Positions 25,958-36,087 of a stretch of DNA of 58,165 nt are shown piece by piece. The stretch's first letter is position 1. Each line of letters begins with the position of its first letter. The stretch is taken from NCBI GenBank assembly GCA_018647445.1, contig JABGTE010000117.1, positions 1 to 58,165 of the forward strand, in the 5' to 3' direction. A program made the translations under genes and the position numbers. Under the pieces are notes generated by a model. The model made no database searches and was not told the origin of the DNA. It was given only the letters and a program-made list of their open reading frames with translations. This DNA comes from Gammaproteobacteria bacterium (GTDB lineage Bacteria > Pseudomonadota > Gammaproteobacteria > Pseudomonadales > Azotimanducaceae).

Positions 25958-27268
25958 ATGAGTCAAACGACACCCGTCGTGACAATGCGAAGTTATGGAT
26001 TTTTAGGATTCCTTACGATCCTCAACGTGATGAACTTTGTTGATCGGCAATTGTTGGCCAGTTTCTCAAACTATATTGTGCCGGATCTAGGGCTTTCGAA
26101 TACCCAATTTGGGTTGCTGACGGGGCTCATTTTTTTGACCTTTTACTCAGTCGCTGGACTGTTTATGGGCACTTTGGCTGATCGGGTCAATCGGACCCGC
26201 TTCATCGCGCTGGGCGTTGGGCTCTGGAGTCTCCTTACGGCGGCATCGGGCATGGCAAAAGGCTTTTTGTCATTGGCCGCGCCTAGGATGTTGATCGGTG
26301 TTGGCGAGTCAATCCTAACGCCGACAGCGATGTCATTGTTGGCGGATCGGTTTCCAGCACATAGGCTGGGATTCGCATCTGGTTTTTATTACATGGGGGT
26401 TCCGATTGGGGTCGGAGTGAGCCTTTTGATTGTCGGATATGTTGGGCCAGTGATTGGCTGGCGTAATTGTTTTTATTTGTTGGGTGGCATTGGTCTTGCG
26501 CTGGCGCTCGTGATGTTTTTTTTAAAAGACCCAAAGCGTTCGGTTGATTCGACAAGCCCTACATCGGCTGCGGTTCAGCCAGGTTTTTTTGATTTACTAA
26601 AAATATTATTCGCCGCACTTAAAGCCTCTCCAGCATTGACCATGACCATTGGTGGCGGCGTCGCTTTTCATTTTATTTTAGGTGCAGCGACCTTTGATCA
26701 GCTGTGGTATGTCCAAGAGCGGGGGTTTGATAAGGCCGAAATCGCTCAGATTACCGGCTGGATTGGCATTACAGCAGGCATCGCAGGCAATCTCTTTGGC
26801 GGACTCGGAGGGGACTATTTTTTGAAAAAGACGGGGGTCGGTCGGCCGATGTTCCTGTTTTTAGTGATGCTGGTTTTAGCGCCCGTGAATATCGCCTATC
26901 GCTTAGTTGAACCCGATCACTGGGTCTTCTGGCTTGGGGTGGGTGCGGGCTTTTTCCAGCTTGGCTGTTTCTACGGCCCGACCTTCTCAACGGTACAAGA
27001 GTTGGTGCCTGAGGAGATTAGAGCAACCGTTGTTGCGTTTTATATCTTACTGTTGAATATGGCGGGTGTGGCGATTGGCGTAAGCCTTGCTGGGGTCTAC
27101 ATCGATTATCTGATGGCGATTGGCAATCCTCAGCCCTACACCCAAGCACTGCTTTGGTTTACTGTAATCTCGCTAACCGCTATTCCGTTGTTTTACTTCG
27201 CAGGGCGACGCTATGAAGCCGATAAGGCTCGCCTGACTGCGCTGAAACTGGCGGATCGGAAAGGGTGA
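25958..27268 (+). CDS. major facilitator superfamily transporter (spinster-like)
   Basis: A 436-residue MFS protein with about 12 membrane segments. It has NFVDRQLLASF at the first helix, typical of the Spns/hexuronate-type subgroup, and the loop 2-3 motif GTLADRVNRTRFIALG. The central loop near residues 200-220 separates the two halves. The substrate is unknown; relatives carry organic anions or lipids. GAGG (25946-25949), 8 nt before ATG 25958, selects this start over ATG 25952 and the longer open frame to 25847. Its stop overlaps the GTG proposed for xerD. Confidence 0.85.
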   Translation: MSQTTPVVTMRSYGFLGFLTILNVMNFVDRQLLASFSNYIVPDLGLSNTQFGLLTGLIFLTFYSVAGLFMGTLADRVNRTRFIALGVGLWSLLTAASGMAKGFLSLAAPRMLIGVGESILTPTAMSLLADRFPAHRLGFASGFYYMGVPIGVGVSLLIVGYVGPVIGWRNCFYLLGGIGLALALVMFFLKDPKRSVDSTSPTSAAVQPGFFDLLKILFAALKASPALTMTIGGGVAFHFILGAATFDQLWYVQERGFDKAEIAQITGWIGITAGIAGNLFGGLGGDYFLKKTGVGRPMFLFLVMLVLAPVNIAYRLVEPDHWVFWLGVGAGFFQLGCFYGPTFSTVQELVPEEIRATVVAFYILLLNMAGVAIGVSLAGVYIDYLMAIGNPQPYTQALLWFTVISLTAIPLFYFAGRRYEADKARLTALKLADRKG

Positions 27269-28206
27269 AGGTCTCGCCGAAGGTCTCGCCCGTTGACCCA
27301 GGCACCTTGAGTGAAGCGCACAGCCAGCTGCTCTATGGGTATCTGGATAGTATTTGGATGGAGCGAGGACTTAGTCGCAATACCCTGGAATCTTATGGCC
27401 GTGACCTGAAGTACTTCGTGCACTGGCTCCAGGCCAATAATGAGACCGTTCTCGGCGCAAGTCGGCAACAGGTCTTGGCGTATTTGACTCATCGGGTCGA
27501 GCAGGGCATCACGGCGCGTTCATCTGCTCGGGCCTTATCCTCCATTCGATCGCTCTACCGGTTTTTAGTCCGCGAGGAACGAATTTCGGAAGATCCGACG
27601 CTTCGGATCGAAAACCCCAAATTAGGTCGAAAACTGCCAGAATCGTTGTCGGAAAAAGCGGTTGACGCACTCCTGTCTGCGCCAAATACCAAAACAGCGG
27701 TTGGGTTTCGAGATCGAACGATGCTGGAGCTGTTGTATGCCACCGGTCTTCGGGTTTCCGAATTGGTGAACCTGAGAATGATTGACGTAAACCTGCGCCA
27801 AGGGGTGTTGAGAGTGATTGGTAAGGGCGATAAAGAGCGCTTGGTTCCGATCGGTGCGGAAGCCATCGATTGGCTCGATGCGTTTATTAAAGATCATCGC
27901 GCGGCGTTGATGCGCCGGGCAGGTCCCGATGAGGTGTTGTTCCCCAGCAATCGTGGTCGAGCGATGACGCGGCAGGCTTTTTGGTATCTGATCAAACGAC
28001 ACTCTGCTCAAGCCGGTATTGGCATTTCTCTGTCGCCCCATTCTTTAAGGCATGCCTTTGCGACGCATCTGCTCAATCATGGCGCGGACCTGCGGGTTGT
28101 ACAGCTGTTGTTGGGTCATAGCGATCTGTCCACGACGCAGATTTATACGCATGTTGCCAAGCACCGAATGCAAGCCCTGCATGCTGAACACCACCCTCGG
28201 GGTTAA
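27265..28206 (+). CDS. xerD: tyrosine recombinase XerD
   Basis: A 313-residue site-specific recombinase that, with XerC, resolves chromosome dimers at dif under FtsK control. The N-terminal SAM-like domain (RGLSRNTLESYGRDL) is followed by a catalytic domain. Catalytic residues are Arg in ATGLRVSEL, His-x-x-Arg in LSPHSLRHAFATHLLNHGADLR, His in LLGHSDLSTTQ, and the nucleophile Tyr in IYTHVAKHR. It resembles XerD more than XerC, and xerD-dsbC is a conserved pair. Start: GTG 27265 overlaps the upstream stop (GTGA). TTG 27307 would give 299 residues and match E. coli XerD better, so the first 14 residues are uncertain. Confidence 0.93.
   Translation: MKVSPKVSPVDPGTLSEAHSQLLYGYLDSIWMERGLSRNTLESYGRDLKYFVHWLQANNETVLGASRQQVLAYLTHRVEQGITARSSARALSSIRSLYRFLVREERISEDPTLRIENPKLGRKLPESLSEKAVDALLSAPNTKTAVGFRDRTMLELLYATGLRVSELVNLRMIDVNLRQGVLRVIGKGDKERLVPIGAEAIDWLDAFIKDHRAALMRRAGPDEVLFPSNRGRAMTRQAFWYLIKRHSAQAGIGISLSPHSLRHAFATHLLNHGADLRVVQLLLGHSDLSTTQIYTHVAKHRMQALHAEHHPRG
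27267..27290. repeat. 12-bp direct duplication at the xerD 5' end
   Basis: GAAGGTCTCGCC occurs twice in tandem, perfectly. It keeps the reading frame and sits inside the extra N-terminal codons that other XerD proteins lack, suggesting a recent local duplication. Confidence 0.7.
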
Positions 28207-28266
28207 TCCGTTTGTGACCGTCGACGCAGATGCACTAAACTATGGTTTTAAGCTAGGGAATTAGAA

Positions 28267-29040
28267 ATGAACGTGACGAACAGGACCACTCAACTCATGG
28301 CTTCATCACGAGTCGTCACTTGGCTGCAGGCAGGATTAGGGTTGGTGTGCCTGTGGGGTATGACGAGCCAAGCCGATGTGCTTGAAGACCTGCAAACTGC
28401 GTTAGAGGCCAGTAACCTCCCGATCGAATCGATTGCTGACTCTGAGGTGCCCGGTCTCTTCAGTTTGAAATTGACAGACGGAACAACTCTTTTGACCGAT
28501 GTCACGGGGACGTACTTCATTCAAGGTGATATCTATCAGAAGACCAATGGCCGTATGGTGAATCTTTCGGAGCAAGAACGCAGCGATTCGAGAAAGGCGT
28601 TGATTGATGGTTTGGACGAAACGCAAATGGTGGTCTTTGCGCCGCCGCCTTCTAAGCGGAAGACAACGATCACCGTCTTTACCGATATTGATTGCGGGTA
28701 CTGCCGGAAACTGCATCAGGAAGTCCCGGAACTGAACCGCTTAGGGATTACGGTCCGATATTTGGCTTACCCGCGCGCCGGCATCGACTCGGCCAGTTAC
28801 GATAAGATCGTCTCGGCCTGGTGTGCTCCGGATCAAAAGAAGGCACTAACCCAAGCCAAGGCAGGGGAAACTATCCCAGGGCGATCCTGTGCCAACCCCG
28901 TTAAAGCGCATTTTGAGATGGGTGAATTGGTTGGCGTTACCGGTACGCCGTCGATTGTCTTTGAAGATGGTCGTTTGCTCCCGGGCTATTTGCCGGCTGC
29001 GCGGCTGGCAGCTCAGCTAGGCTTGTCATCAGATTCTTGA
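28267..29040 (+). CDS. dsbC: periplasmic thiol:disulfide isomerase DsbC
   Basis: A 257-residue disulfide isomerase/reductase. The signal peptide covers about residues 1-36 (long n-region; hydrophobic VVTWLQAGLGLVCLWGM, cut near SQA-DVL). An N-terminal dimerisation domain and a thioredoxin fold follow, with the active site C143-G-Y-C146. A second cysteine pair (WCAPDQ, RSCANP) and cis-Pro loop VTGTPSIVFEDG match the family. It corrects wrong disulfides with electrons from DsbD. An alternative start is ATG 28297 (MASSRVV), which would give a shorter signal n-region. It sits between xerD and alaC. Confidence 0.94.
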   Translation: MNVTNRTTQLMASSRVVTWLQAGLGLVCLWGMTSQADVLEDLQTALEASNLPIESIADSEVPGLFSLKLTDGTTLLTDVTGTYFIQGDIYQKTNGRMVNLSEQERSDSRKALIDGLDETQMVVFAPPPSKRKTTITVFTDIDCGYCRKLHQEVPELNRLGITVRYLAYPRAGIDSASYDKIVSAWCAPDQKKALTQAKAGETIPGRSCANPVKAHFEMGELVGVTGTPSIVFEDGRLLPGYLPAARLAAQLGLSSDS

Positions 29041-29137
29041 AGAATTTTCTGAAAATAGTGCTGTGGAAAGTGTCACCATAGGTGACGCGTCAAGCGCACT
29101 TGATTAAACTGTCGCGCATTTCTTGAAGGCAGCACCC

Positions 29138-30310
29138 ATGTCCGAGTTTCAAAGAATTCAACGTCTTCCCCCTTACATCTTTGGCATTACCGATGCATTA
29201 AAGCGCGATGCGCGGGCGCGGGGGGAGGATATTATTGATTTTGGGATGGGCAATCCTGATCAGCCAACGCCCCCTCATATTGTTGAAAAGCTCGTTGAAA
29301 CGGTGAATCGAGGCGATACCCATCGCTACTCACAGTCGAAAGGCATCCCGAGACTCCGCCAGGCGATCTGCAATTGGTACCAAACTCGCTACGGGGTGAG
29401 TTTGGATCCAGAGTCCGAAGCCATCGTGACCCTCGGCTCCAAAGAAGGCTTGGCGCACCTTGCGATGGCTATTTTGGGACCGGGCGATTCCGTTCTAGTA
29501 CCCAATCCCTCCTATCCAGTGCACCCTTATGGCTTTGTCATTGCGGGCGCAGATGTGCGTCATGTGCCGTTGACAGAGGATTTGGATTTCTTCTCTGAAC
29601 TTGAGCAGGCCATTTTCAATACCTGGCCGAAACCGAAGGTGTTGGTGCTAAATTTTCCGGGCAACCCTACGGGGCATTGTGTCGATCTAGAATTTTTTGA
29701 GCGGGTTGTTGAGATCGCTAAAGCCCATAATTTGTGGGTGGTTCAAGACCTTGCCTACGCGGACCTCGTGTTCGATGGTTATAAAGCCCCTTCGATCTTG
29801 CAGGTTGATGGCGCGAAAGATATTGCGGTTGAATTTTTCACTCTGTCTAAAAGCTACAACATGCCGGGCTGGCGAGTAGGGTTTTGTGTTGGTAACCAGA
29901 CGCTGGTTGGCGCGCTGGCGCGCATTAAATCCTACTTGGACTATGGCAGCTTCACCCCAATTCAGGTTGCTGCGATCACTGCGCTTGAAGGGGACCAAAG
30001 CTGTGTAGAAGAAACCCGCTTGATTTATAAGCGTCGACGAGATGTTTTGTGCGAAGGCTTAAATGCAGCAGGTTGGGCGGTTACCCCTCCGAAGGCGACG
30101 ATGTTTGTTTGGGCGAAAATCCCCGAGCAGTTCCGGTCTTTAGGCTCTTTAGAATTTGCGAAGCTTCTGATTACAGAGGCCAAGGTTGCAGTCTCTCCGG
30201 GCATTGGTTTTGGCCAGTATGGCGATGAGTATGTTCGCTTTGCGCTGATTGAAAATGAACACAGAACCCGGCAAGCCTTACGAGGCATCAAACGGTTACT
30301 TGCTAAATGA
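29138..30310 (+). CDS. alaC: alanine-forming aminotransferase AlaC
   Basis: A 390-residue fold-type I PLP aminotransferase of the AlaC/YfdZ group (pyruvate to alanine with glutamate). It has [19 protein letters not shown] near the N-terminus, a NFPGNPTGH stretch, and the PLP lysine K238 in [14 protein letters not shown]. The C-terminal Arg that binds the carboxylate is in [17 protein letters not shown] (29125-29129), 8 nt before ATG 29138, rules out the in-frame TTG 29123. It lies between dsbC and hom. In E. coli alaC is elsewhere; placement beside hom suggests an amino-acid unit. Other class I transaminases of this subgroup, such as diaminopimelate-related ones, cannot be fully excluded. Confidence 0.86.
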   Translation: MSEFQRIQRLPPYIFGITDALKRDARARGEDIIDFGMGNPDQPTPPHIVEKLVETVNRGDTHRYSQSKGIPRLRQAICNWYQTRYGVSLDPESEAIVTLGSKEGLAHLAMAILGPGDSVLVPNPSYPVHPYGFVIAGADVRHVPLTEDLDFFSELEQAIFNTWPKPKVLVLNFPGNPTGHCVDLEFFERVVEIAKAHNLWVVQDLAYADLVFDGYKAPSILQVDGAKDIAVEFFTLSKSYNMPGWRVGFCVGNQTLVGALARIKSYLDYGSFTPIQVAAITALEGDQSCVEETRLIYKRRRDVLCEGLNAAGWAVTPPKATMFVWAKIPEQFRSLGSLEFAKLLITEAKVAVSPGIGFGQYGDEYVRFALIENEHRTRQALRGIKRLLAK

Positions 30311-30343
30311 TGAATCGCGATTTTTTCGCTTAAGGAGTCGACG

Positions 30344-31618
30344 GTGAAAATTGCTATTTGTGGAGCGGGAACTGTCGGTCAGGGCGTGACCCAGATCCTG
30401 CATGACAATCATGCTCTGATAACAGCTCGCACGGGTGGGACAATTGAGGTTACGGTCGTCGCGTCTCGATCGGTTCCGACAGATCAAGTCTTCAAGGGTG
30501 TTGCGTATACCGCTGATATTCATTCGGTTTGCAGGCGTGACGATGTCGATGTGGTGGTTGAGTTAATAGGTGGTACAACCGATGCCAAAGTGCTCATCGA
30601 AGCGGCCCTGGGCGCAGGCAAATCTGTGGTGACAGCCAATAAAGCATTGATCGCTGAATATGGTGATGCGCTCTTTGCGCTGGCGGCGAAGCATGAGGTT
30701 CAGTTGCGATATGAGGCAGCGGTTGCGGGCAGCATTCCGATTATTAAAGTGATTCAAGAAAGCCTTGCAGGTAATCAAATTGGTTGGCTTGCTGGCATTA
30801 TCAATGGCACTGCCAATTTCATCCTGACAGAGATGGCCGCAACGGGACCTACGCGAACCTTCGATGAGGTTTTGCAAGAGGCTCAGACCTTAGGCTATGC
30901 CGAAGCCGATCCAACCTTTGATGTTGAAGGCATTGATGCGGCTCATAAGTTAACGATCCTTTCGGCCATTGCCTTCGATCAGCCGCTCAGGTTAGATCGC
31001 GTTGAGATTGAAGGGATCTCGTCGCTTGACCCAGTTGATTTTAAATTTGCGCGGGAACTGGGCTTCAAAATCAAACATCTCGGTGTTGCACGTTGTCAGG
31101 CGGGACAGCTTGAGATGTCTGTCCATCCTAGCTTCGTGCCGATGACCGCCATCTTGGCTCAGATTGATGGCGTTCAGAATGCCGTTCTGGTCTGCGGCGA
31201 TGCAGCGGGTGAGATCCTATGCGCTGGTGCAGGCGCGGGCGCAGGGCCCACCGGCAGTGCAGTCGTTTCAGATTTAATCGATTTAGTTGAGGGCGCTGCC
31301 CCCGGCGGCGGGCTTGGGGCTCGAGCGGCTGCGCTCAAGCCGCTACCGGTCAGACCGCCAGCAGAAGTCGCATCAAGCTACTATTTACGGATTAGCGTTG
31401 AGGATCAACCGGGTGTCATGTCCGCAGTGACCTCAATTTTGGCTCGTCGGACGATTTCTTTAGACAAAATACTCCAAGAAGATATTGCGCCCAATCGATC
31501 CTTTATTGTTTTGGTGACGGATCCGATCCAGCACGGCGTCATTGCAGAAGCGATCAATGAGCTTCAAGAGATGTCGTCAGTGATTGCACCTGTCCAATCG
31601 ATCCGAGTGTTTCGTTAA
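30344..31618 (+). CDS. hom: homoserine dehydrogenase
   Basis: A 424-residue stand-alone homoserine dehydrogenase (aspartate semialdehyde to homoserine, for threonine and methionine). NAD-binding GAGTVGQGV is at residues 6-14. The catalytic domain has ELIGG, TANKALIAEYG and GIINGTANFILTEM. A C-terminal ACT domain (YYLRISVEDQPGVMSAV) suggests feedback control. AAGGAG (30332-30337) lies 6 nt before the GTG start. thrC, which follows hom in Pseudomonas, is absent here; recJ follows after 3 bp. Confidence 0.95.
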   Translation: MKIAICGAGTVGQGVTQILHDNHALITARTGGTIEVTVVASRSVPTDQVFKGVAYTADIHSVCRRDDVDVVVELIGGTTDAKVLIEAALGAGKSVVTANKALIAEYGDALFALAAKHEVQLRYEAAVAGSIPIIKVIQESLAGNQIGWLAGIINGTANFILTEMAATGPTRTFDEVLQEAQTLGYAEADPTFDVEGIDAAHKLTILSAIAFDQPLRLDRVEIEGISSLDPVDFKFARELGFKIKHLGVARCQAGQLEMSVHPSFVPMTAILAQIDGVQNAVLVCGDAAGEILCAGAGAGAGPTGSAVVSDLIDLVEGAAPGGGLGARAAALKPLPVRPPAEVASSYYLRISVEDQPGVMSAVTSILARRTISLDKILQEDIAPNRSFIVLVTDPIQHGVIAEAINELQEMSSVIAPVQSIRVFR

Positions 31619-31621
31619 CTT

Positions 31622-33301
31622 GTGACCATCGAACTCGTTCGGCGGCCGGGTCAAACGGCAACAGATTTAGGACGTCTTGAGACATTACTGTCGGTTCGCG
31701 GTATTGCCGTCAGCACGACCCCATCGTACGCCTTAGCGGGCTTGGCGCCACCCGAAAAAATGAAAGGGTTGCACGCTGCGGCAACCCTCCTGGTCTCTGC
31801 TATTCAGCAGCGATCACGGATTCTGATCATCGGTGATTATGATGCCGATGGCGCAACCAGTGTTGCGCTGATGATAGAAGGTCTGGGGTTGCTTGGGGCC
31901 CGTCATGTTGAGTATTTGGTCCCCAATCGGTTTGAGTTTGGTTACGGTTTAAGCCCAGAGTTGGTGGATCTTGCGCTCACTCAGCGCCCGGACCTGATCA
32001 TTACGGTTGATCAGGGAATTGTGAGTTTTGAAGGGGTTGCCGCGGCCAAGGCAGCGGACGTTCGCGTCATTGTGACGGATCATCATTTGCCGGGCCAGGG
32101 TTTGCCGGCTGCCGATGCGATTGTGAATCCGAACCAAAATGATTGTGAATTTCCTAGCAAGGCTTTGGCCGGGGTTGGCGTTGCATTTTATCTCCTGATC
32201 AAGACGCGAGCGCTTTTAGCAGCCGCCCGACCGGAGGGCAATGACCGAGTAAATTTAGCGCAACTCTTGGATCTAGTGGCGCTCGGCACAGTTGCTGACC
32301 TCGTCCCATTGGATGACAACAACCGCCGTCTGGTGCAATCAGGGATCAATCGTATACGGGCGGGTCAGGCAAGGCCTGGGATTCAAGCACTGATTGAAAT
32401 CTCAGGCATAGACCATCGTGTTTTGACCACAACCCAGCTGGCCTTTAACGTCGCACCAAGGTTGAATGCTGCCGGCCGGCTTGAGGATATGTCGCTGGGC
32501 GTGGCCTGTTTGCTCTCAACAACCGATGGGGCGCATGCATCGGCGGCCCGTTTAGATGCGCTCAACCTGGAGCGCCGAGAAATCGAGCACTCGATGCAGG
32601 CTCAGGCTGCTGAATTACTGCTGGATAGGGATCGGGCTCAGGATTCGGCGCAATTTGGGATCAGTCTTTTTGATTCGCGATGGCATGAAGGCGTTGTTGG
32701 GATTTTGGCCTCGCGGGTGCGGGCGCAATGTGCCAGGCCCGTATTTGCCTTTGCTGAGGCCTCAAATGGTTTGCTCAAGGGATCTGGAAGGTCCATTGAG
32801 GGTCTACAATTGCGGGATTTATTGGCAGAGATTGATGCTGCCCGGCAGGGCTTGCTCCAAAAATTTGGCGGGCATGCGATGGCCGCCGGGGTCACTATTC
32901 GGCAGGAAGATTTTTCAGAGTTTGCAACGCAATTCGATCTCCACGCCGAAAAACATTTATTAGGTCGTGACCTGAATGAGCACATTCTATCGGAAGGCTT
33001 GGTGCCCAGCTTCGATCTTGCATGGGTTGCAGGCCTGGTTCGAGATCACCCATGGGGGCAAGGGTTCCCAGAGCCGATTTTTGACGAAGGGCTGGAAATT
33101 GTAGAACAGAGAGTATTAAAAGGGGGGCACCTAAAACTCAAGCTCCTTAGCGTTCGATCTCCTGGGCTCCTGGAGGGCATCTTCTTTAATCAAGATCGTG
33201 TGATTGACCGTCGAAATGTTCGATTCGCGTTTAAGTTGGATGTAAACCGGTATCGAGGCGTGGATCGGGTGCAGTTATTAATAGTACATTGTTGGCCCTA
33301 G
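31622..33301 (+). CDS. recJ: single-stranded-DNA exonuclease RecJ
   Basis: A 559-residue DHH-family 5'-3' exonuclease used in RecF-pathway recombination, mismatch repair and base-excision repair. Motifs include IGDYDADGATS near residue 72, the central DHH in VTDHHLPG, NPNQNDCEFPSKALAGVGVAF, and the DHHA1 motif (SGRSIEGLQLRDLL, KFGGHAMAAG). A C-terminal OB-like domain follows. The start is GTG 31622, 3 bp after the hom stop. The length is close to E. coli RecJ (577). The recJ-prfB-lysS order matches E. coli. Confidence 0.95.
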   Translation: MTIELVRRPGQTATDLGRLETLLSVRGIAVSTTPSYALAGLAPPEKMKGLHAAATLLVSAIQQRSRILIIGDYDADGATSVALMIEGLGLLGARHVEYLVPNRFEFGYGLSPELVDLALTQRPDLIITVDQGIVSFEGVAAAKAADVRVIVTDHHLPGQGLPAADAIVNPNQNDCEFPSKALAGVGVAFYLLIKTRALLAAARPEGNDRVNLAQLLDLVALGTVADLVPLDDNNRRLVQSGINRIRAGQARPGIQALIEISGIDHRVLTTTQLAFNVAPRLNAAGRLEDMSLGVACLLSTTDGAHASAARLDALNLERREIEHSMQAQAAELLLDRDRAQDSAQFGISLFDSRWHEGVVGILASRVRAQCARPVFAFAEASNGLLKGSGRSIEGLQLRDLLAEIDAARQGLLQKFGGHAMAAGVTIRQEDFSEFATQFDLHAEKHLLGRDLNEHILSEGLVPSFDLAWVAGLVRDHPWGQGFPEPIFDEGLEIVEQRVLKGGHLKLKLLSVRSPGLLEGIFFNQDRVIDRRNVRFAFKLDVNRYRGVDRVQLLIVHCWP

Positions 33302-33443
33302 GCTGGTTGAACGATGGCTGGGTGGCAAGCCATGGTTTACAATATAGAAGTTACAGCGCGATGTTGGCTTTAAGTGGTTTAGCTTTCGGGTGCGTCGCGT
33401 ATAGGGGCTCTATGTCCATCAGCACTTCATTAGAAGCATCATC

Positions 33444-34542
33444 ATGATTGAAAGTAACGCGCTCTTTGCGAAGATAAAAGATTGCCAGAATCGGACGCAG
33501 GTCCTTCGGGGGTATCTTTGACTATGACGATAAGAAAGAGCGGTTGGCTGAAGTTTCGTTAGAACTCGCCGATTCTAAGATATGGGATCAACCCGAGCTG
33601 GCTCAAAAGCTAGGTCAAGAACGTGCTGCACTCGAAACCGTTGTGCTAACGATCGAGCGGTTGGCGCAAGGCCTAGAGGATTTGACCGAAATCCTATCCC
33701 TTGCAGTTGAGGAGCAGGATGAGGACTTGTTCGGTGAGGCGGCATCTGACCTTGAAGTGTACCTCGCAGACTTAGCGAAACTGGAGTTCCAACGCATGTT
33801 CTCCGGCGCGATGGACCCCAATAGTGCCTACCTTGAGATTCAATCTGGGTCCGGGGGCACCGAGGCGCAGGATTGGGCTGATATGTTGCTTCGAATGTAC
33901 CTTCGATGGAGTGAGGGCAAAGGCTTCAAAGCAGAGATTATCGAATTGTCCGATGGCGATGTCGCAGGGATTAAGTCCGCGACGGTTCGGGTCGCGGGCG
34001 CCTATGCCTATGGTTGGTTGCGTACCGAGACCGGTGTGCATCGGCTCGTTCGAAAGTCTCCGTTTGATTCGGGCAGTCGTCGCCATACTTCCTTCGCGTC
34101 AATTTTTATTTCGCCAGAACTCGATGATGACATTGATATCGCTCTCGATATGTCCGATGTCCGGGTGGATACCTATCGGGCGAGTGGCGCCGGTGGTCAG
34201 CATGTTAATAAAACCGATTCCGCGATTCGTTTGACCCATCAACCGAGTGGGATTGTTGTGCAATGTCAAAACCAACGTAGTCAGCATAAAAACAAGGATC
34301 AGGCGATCAAGCAGTTGAAAGCGAAGCTCTACGAATTAGAAGAGCAGCGTCGCAAATCCGAACTCCAGGAAATCGAAGACAACAAATCCGACATCAGCTG
34401 GGGTAGTCAGATCCGGTCTTACGTATTGGATTCAGCCCGAATTAAAGACCTCAGAACGAATATTGAGACCTCCAATACCCAAGCGGTATTAAATGGCGAG
34501 CTCGACTTTTTTATTGAGGCCAGCTTAAAGCAAGGGCTTTAA
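33444..34542 (+). CDS. prfB: peptide chain release factor 2, expressed by +1 frameshift
   Basis: RF2 recognises UGA and UAA stops and triggers peptide release. A 25-codon first frame from ATG 33444 ([20 protein letters not shown]...) ends at UGA 33519-33521. After a +1 shift the second frame (GAC 33520 onward) gives a 365-residue protein, exactly the E. coli length, with no gap in the conserved LRGYLDYD region. It has the SPF tripeptide (RKSPFDSGS) for UGA/UAA recognition and the catalytic GGQ in GAGGQHVNK. The tail ends [10 protein letters not shown], like E. coli. Production is autoregulated by RF2 itself. The frame cannot be read without the shift. Confidence 0.97.
33508..33522 (+). promoter_or_regulatory. 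programmed +1 frameshift site in prfB
   Basis: The site reads GGGGG TAT CTT TGA C. It has an internal Shine-Dalgarno-like GGGGG three nt before the CTT slip codon (codon 25), then UGA followed by C, a poor termination context. This is the E. coli RF2 arrangement at the same codon number. Confidence 0.97.
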
Positions 34543-34584
34543 GAAACAGCCAACGTTCAATTAGGAACCCTTTTAGGAACCGCT

Positions 34585-36084
34585 ATGGAATCAATCGATC
34601 AAAGCTTGGATGAGAATGAACTATTTGCATTGCGCAAGGCCAAGCTGGATGCCTTGCGAGAGACGGGCCAGGCTTTTCCGAATGATTTTCGTCGAACCCA
34701 CTTAGCGGACGTGCTACAAGTCGAATTTGAGACTGCGACCAAGGAAGGATTGGCTGAAACGAAGACGCAAGTCAAGATTTCGGGGCGCGTGATCTTAAAG
34801 CGGTTAATGGGAAAAGCCAGCTTCTTGACGGTACAAGATGGGTCAGGACGGATTCAGCTGTACGTCACGCGTCAAGGTCTGGGCGAGGACGCCTACGAGG
34901 ATTTTAAAAGCTTCGATATCGGCGATATCGTTGGCGCTGAGGGCGCTCTGATGAAAACAATGAAGGGAGAGCTATCCCTTGAGGTCAGCCAGATTAGGAT
35001 GCTGACCAAGAGCTTGCGCCCCTTGCCTGAAAAACATAAAGGATTGACCGATACTGAAACCCGTTATCGGCAGCGCTACCTAGACTTGATGGTGAATGAA
35101 GACAGTCGTTTGGTTTTCGTTCGGCGCGCAAAAATAGTGGATCAAATCCGCCGTTTCTTTGTGGATCGGGATTTTATGGAAGTTGAAACCCCGATGATGC
35201 AAACAACGCCTGGGGGCGCCACCGCCGCGCCGTTTGTGACGCATTACAATGCGCTCAATACAGAGATGTATTTGCGCGTGGCGCCTGAGCTTAACTTGAA
35301 GCGGTTAGTCGTAGGTGGGTTTGAGCGGGTGTTTGAGATCAATCGAAATTTCCGCAATGAAGGTGTCTCAACGAAGCATAGTCCTGAATTCACCATGCTT
35401 GAATTTTATTGGGCCTATGCTGATTACGAGGACATTATGAGCCTCACTGAATCCTTGTTTCGGACCGTCGCTGAGCAGGTTCTTGGCAAATTGACCTTCA
35501 CCTATCAAGGCTGTGAGGTTGATTTTGGAAAGCCTTTTGCTCGGCTGACGATGGCCGATGCGATCGTTACCTACGTGGCGGATATCTCAAAAGAGGCCAT
35601 TGCGACGCGGGAATCGGCTGAGGGGGTCGCGGGTCTACATGGGATTAATGTGCCCTCGGACTGGGGTTTGGGGAAGATTCACCTCGCATTATTTGAAGCC
35701 TTGGTTGAGGATCAAATTGAGCAACCCGTATTTATCACCCAGCACCCGATTGAGGTCTCACCCTTGGCGCGTCGAAGCGATACCAATCCAGAACTAACCG
35801 ATCGATTTGAGTTGTTCATCATGGGTAAAGAAATTGCCAATGGGTTCTCAGAATTGAATGATGCGGAGGATCAGGCGGGTCGATTTAGAGCGCAGGTTGC
35901 AGCAAGGTCGGCAGGCGATGAAGAGGCTATGCATTACGACGAAGACTATGTCACAGCGCTTGAATATGGGCTGCCCCCGACTGCAGGCGAAGGCATTGGG
36001 ATTGATCGCTTGGTCATGCTTTTAACCGATTCAGCTGCGATTCGAGATGTAATTCTGTTTCCGCATATGCGCCCTAAAACCTAG
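34585..36084 (+). CDS. lysS: lysyl-tRNA synthetase (class II)
   Basis: A 499-residue class IIb synthetase. The N-terminal OB-fold anticodon domain is at about 55-165 ([32 protein letters not shown]). The catalytic domain has motif 1 around [10 protein letters not shown], motif 2 in [20 protein letters not shown], and motif 3 in [13 protein letters not shown]. It charges tRNA-Lys. AGGAA about 8 nt before ATG 34585 is the ribosome site; this hexanucleotide context (TTAGGAACC) is duplicated 13 bp apart just upstream. Conserved prfB-lysS pairing. Confidence 0.97.
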   Translation: MESIDQSLDENELFALRKAKLDALRETGQAFPNDFRRTHLADVLQVEFETATKEGLAETKTQVKISGRVILKRLMGKASFLTVQDGSGRIQLYVTRQGLGEDAYEDFKSFDIGDIVGAEGALMKTMKGELSLEVSQIRMLTKSLRPLPEKHKGLTDTETRYRQRYLDLMVNEDSRLVFVRRAKIVDQIRRFFVDRDFMEVETPMMQTTPGGATAAPFVTHYNALNTEMYLRVAPELNLKRLVVGGFERVFEINRNFRNEGVSTKHSPEFTMLEFYWAYADYEDIMSLTESLFRTVAEQVLGKLTFTYQGCEVDFGKPFARLTMADAIVTYVADISKEAIATRESAEGVAGLHGINVPSDWGLGKIHLALFEALVEDQIEQPVFITQHPIEVSPLARRSDTNPELTDRFELFIMGKEIANGFSELNDAEDQAGRFRAQVAARSAGDEEAMHYDEDYVTALEYGLPPTAGEGIGIDRLVMLLTDSAAIRDVILFPHMRPKT

Positions 36085-36087
36085 GCT

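Noticed and set aside
33444-33521. prfB as a frameshifted pseudogene
   Set aside because: The shift site is the known programmed RF2 signal, at the same codon as in E. coli, and the rest is intact.
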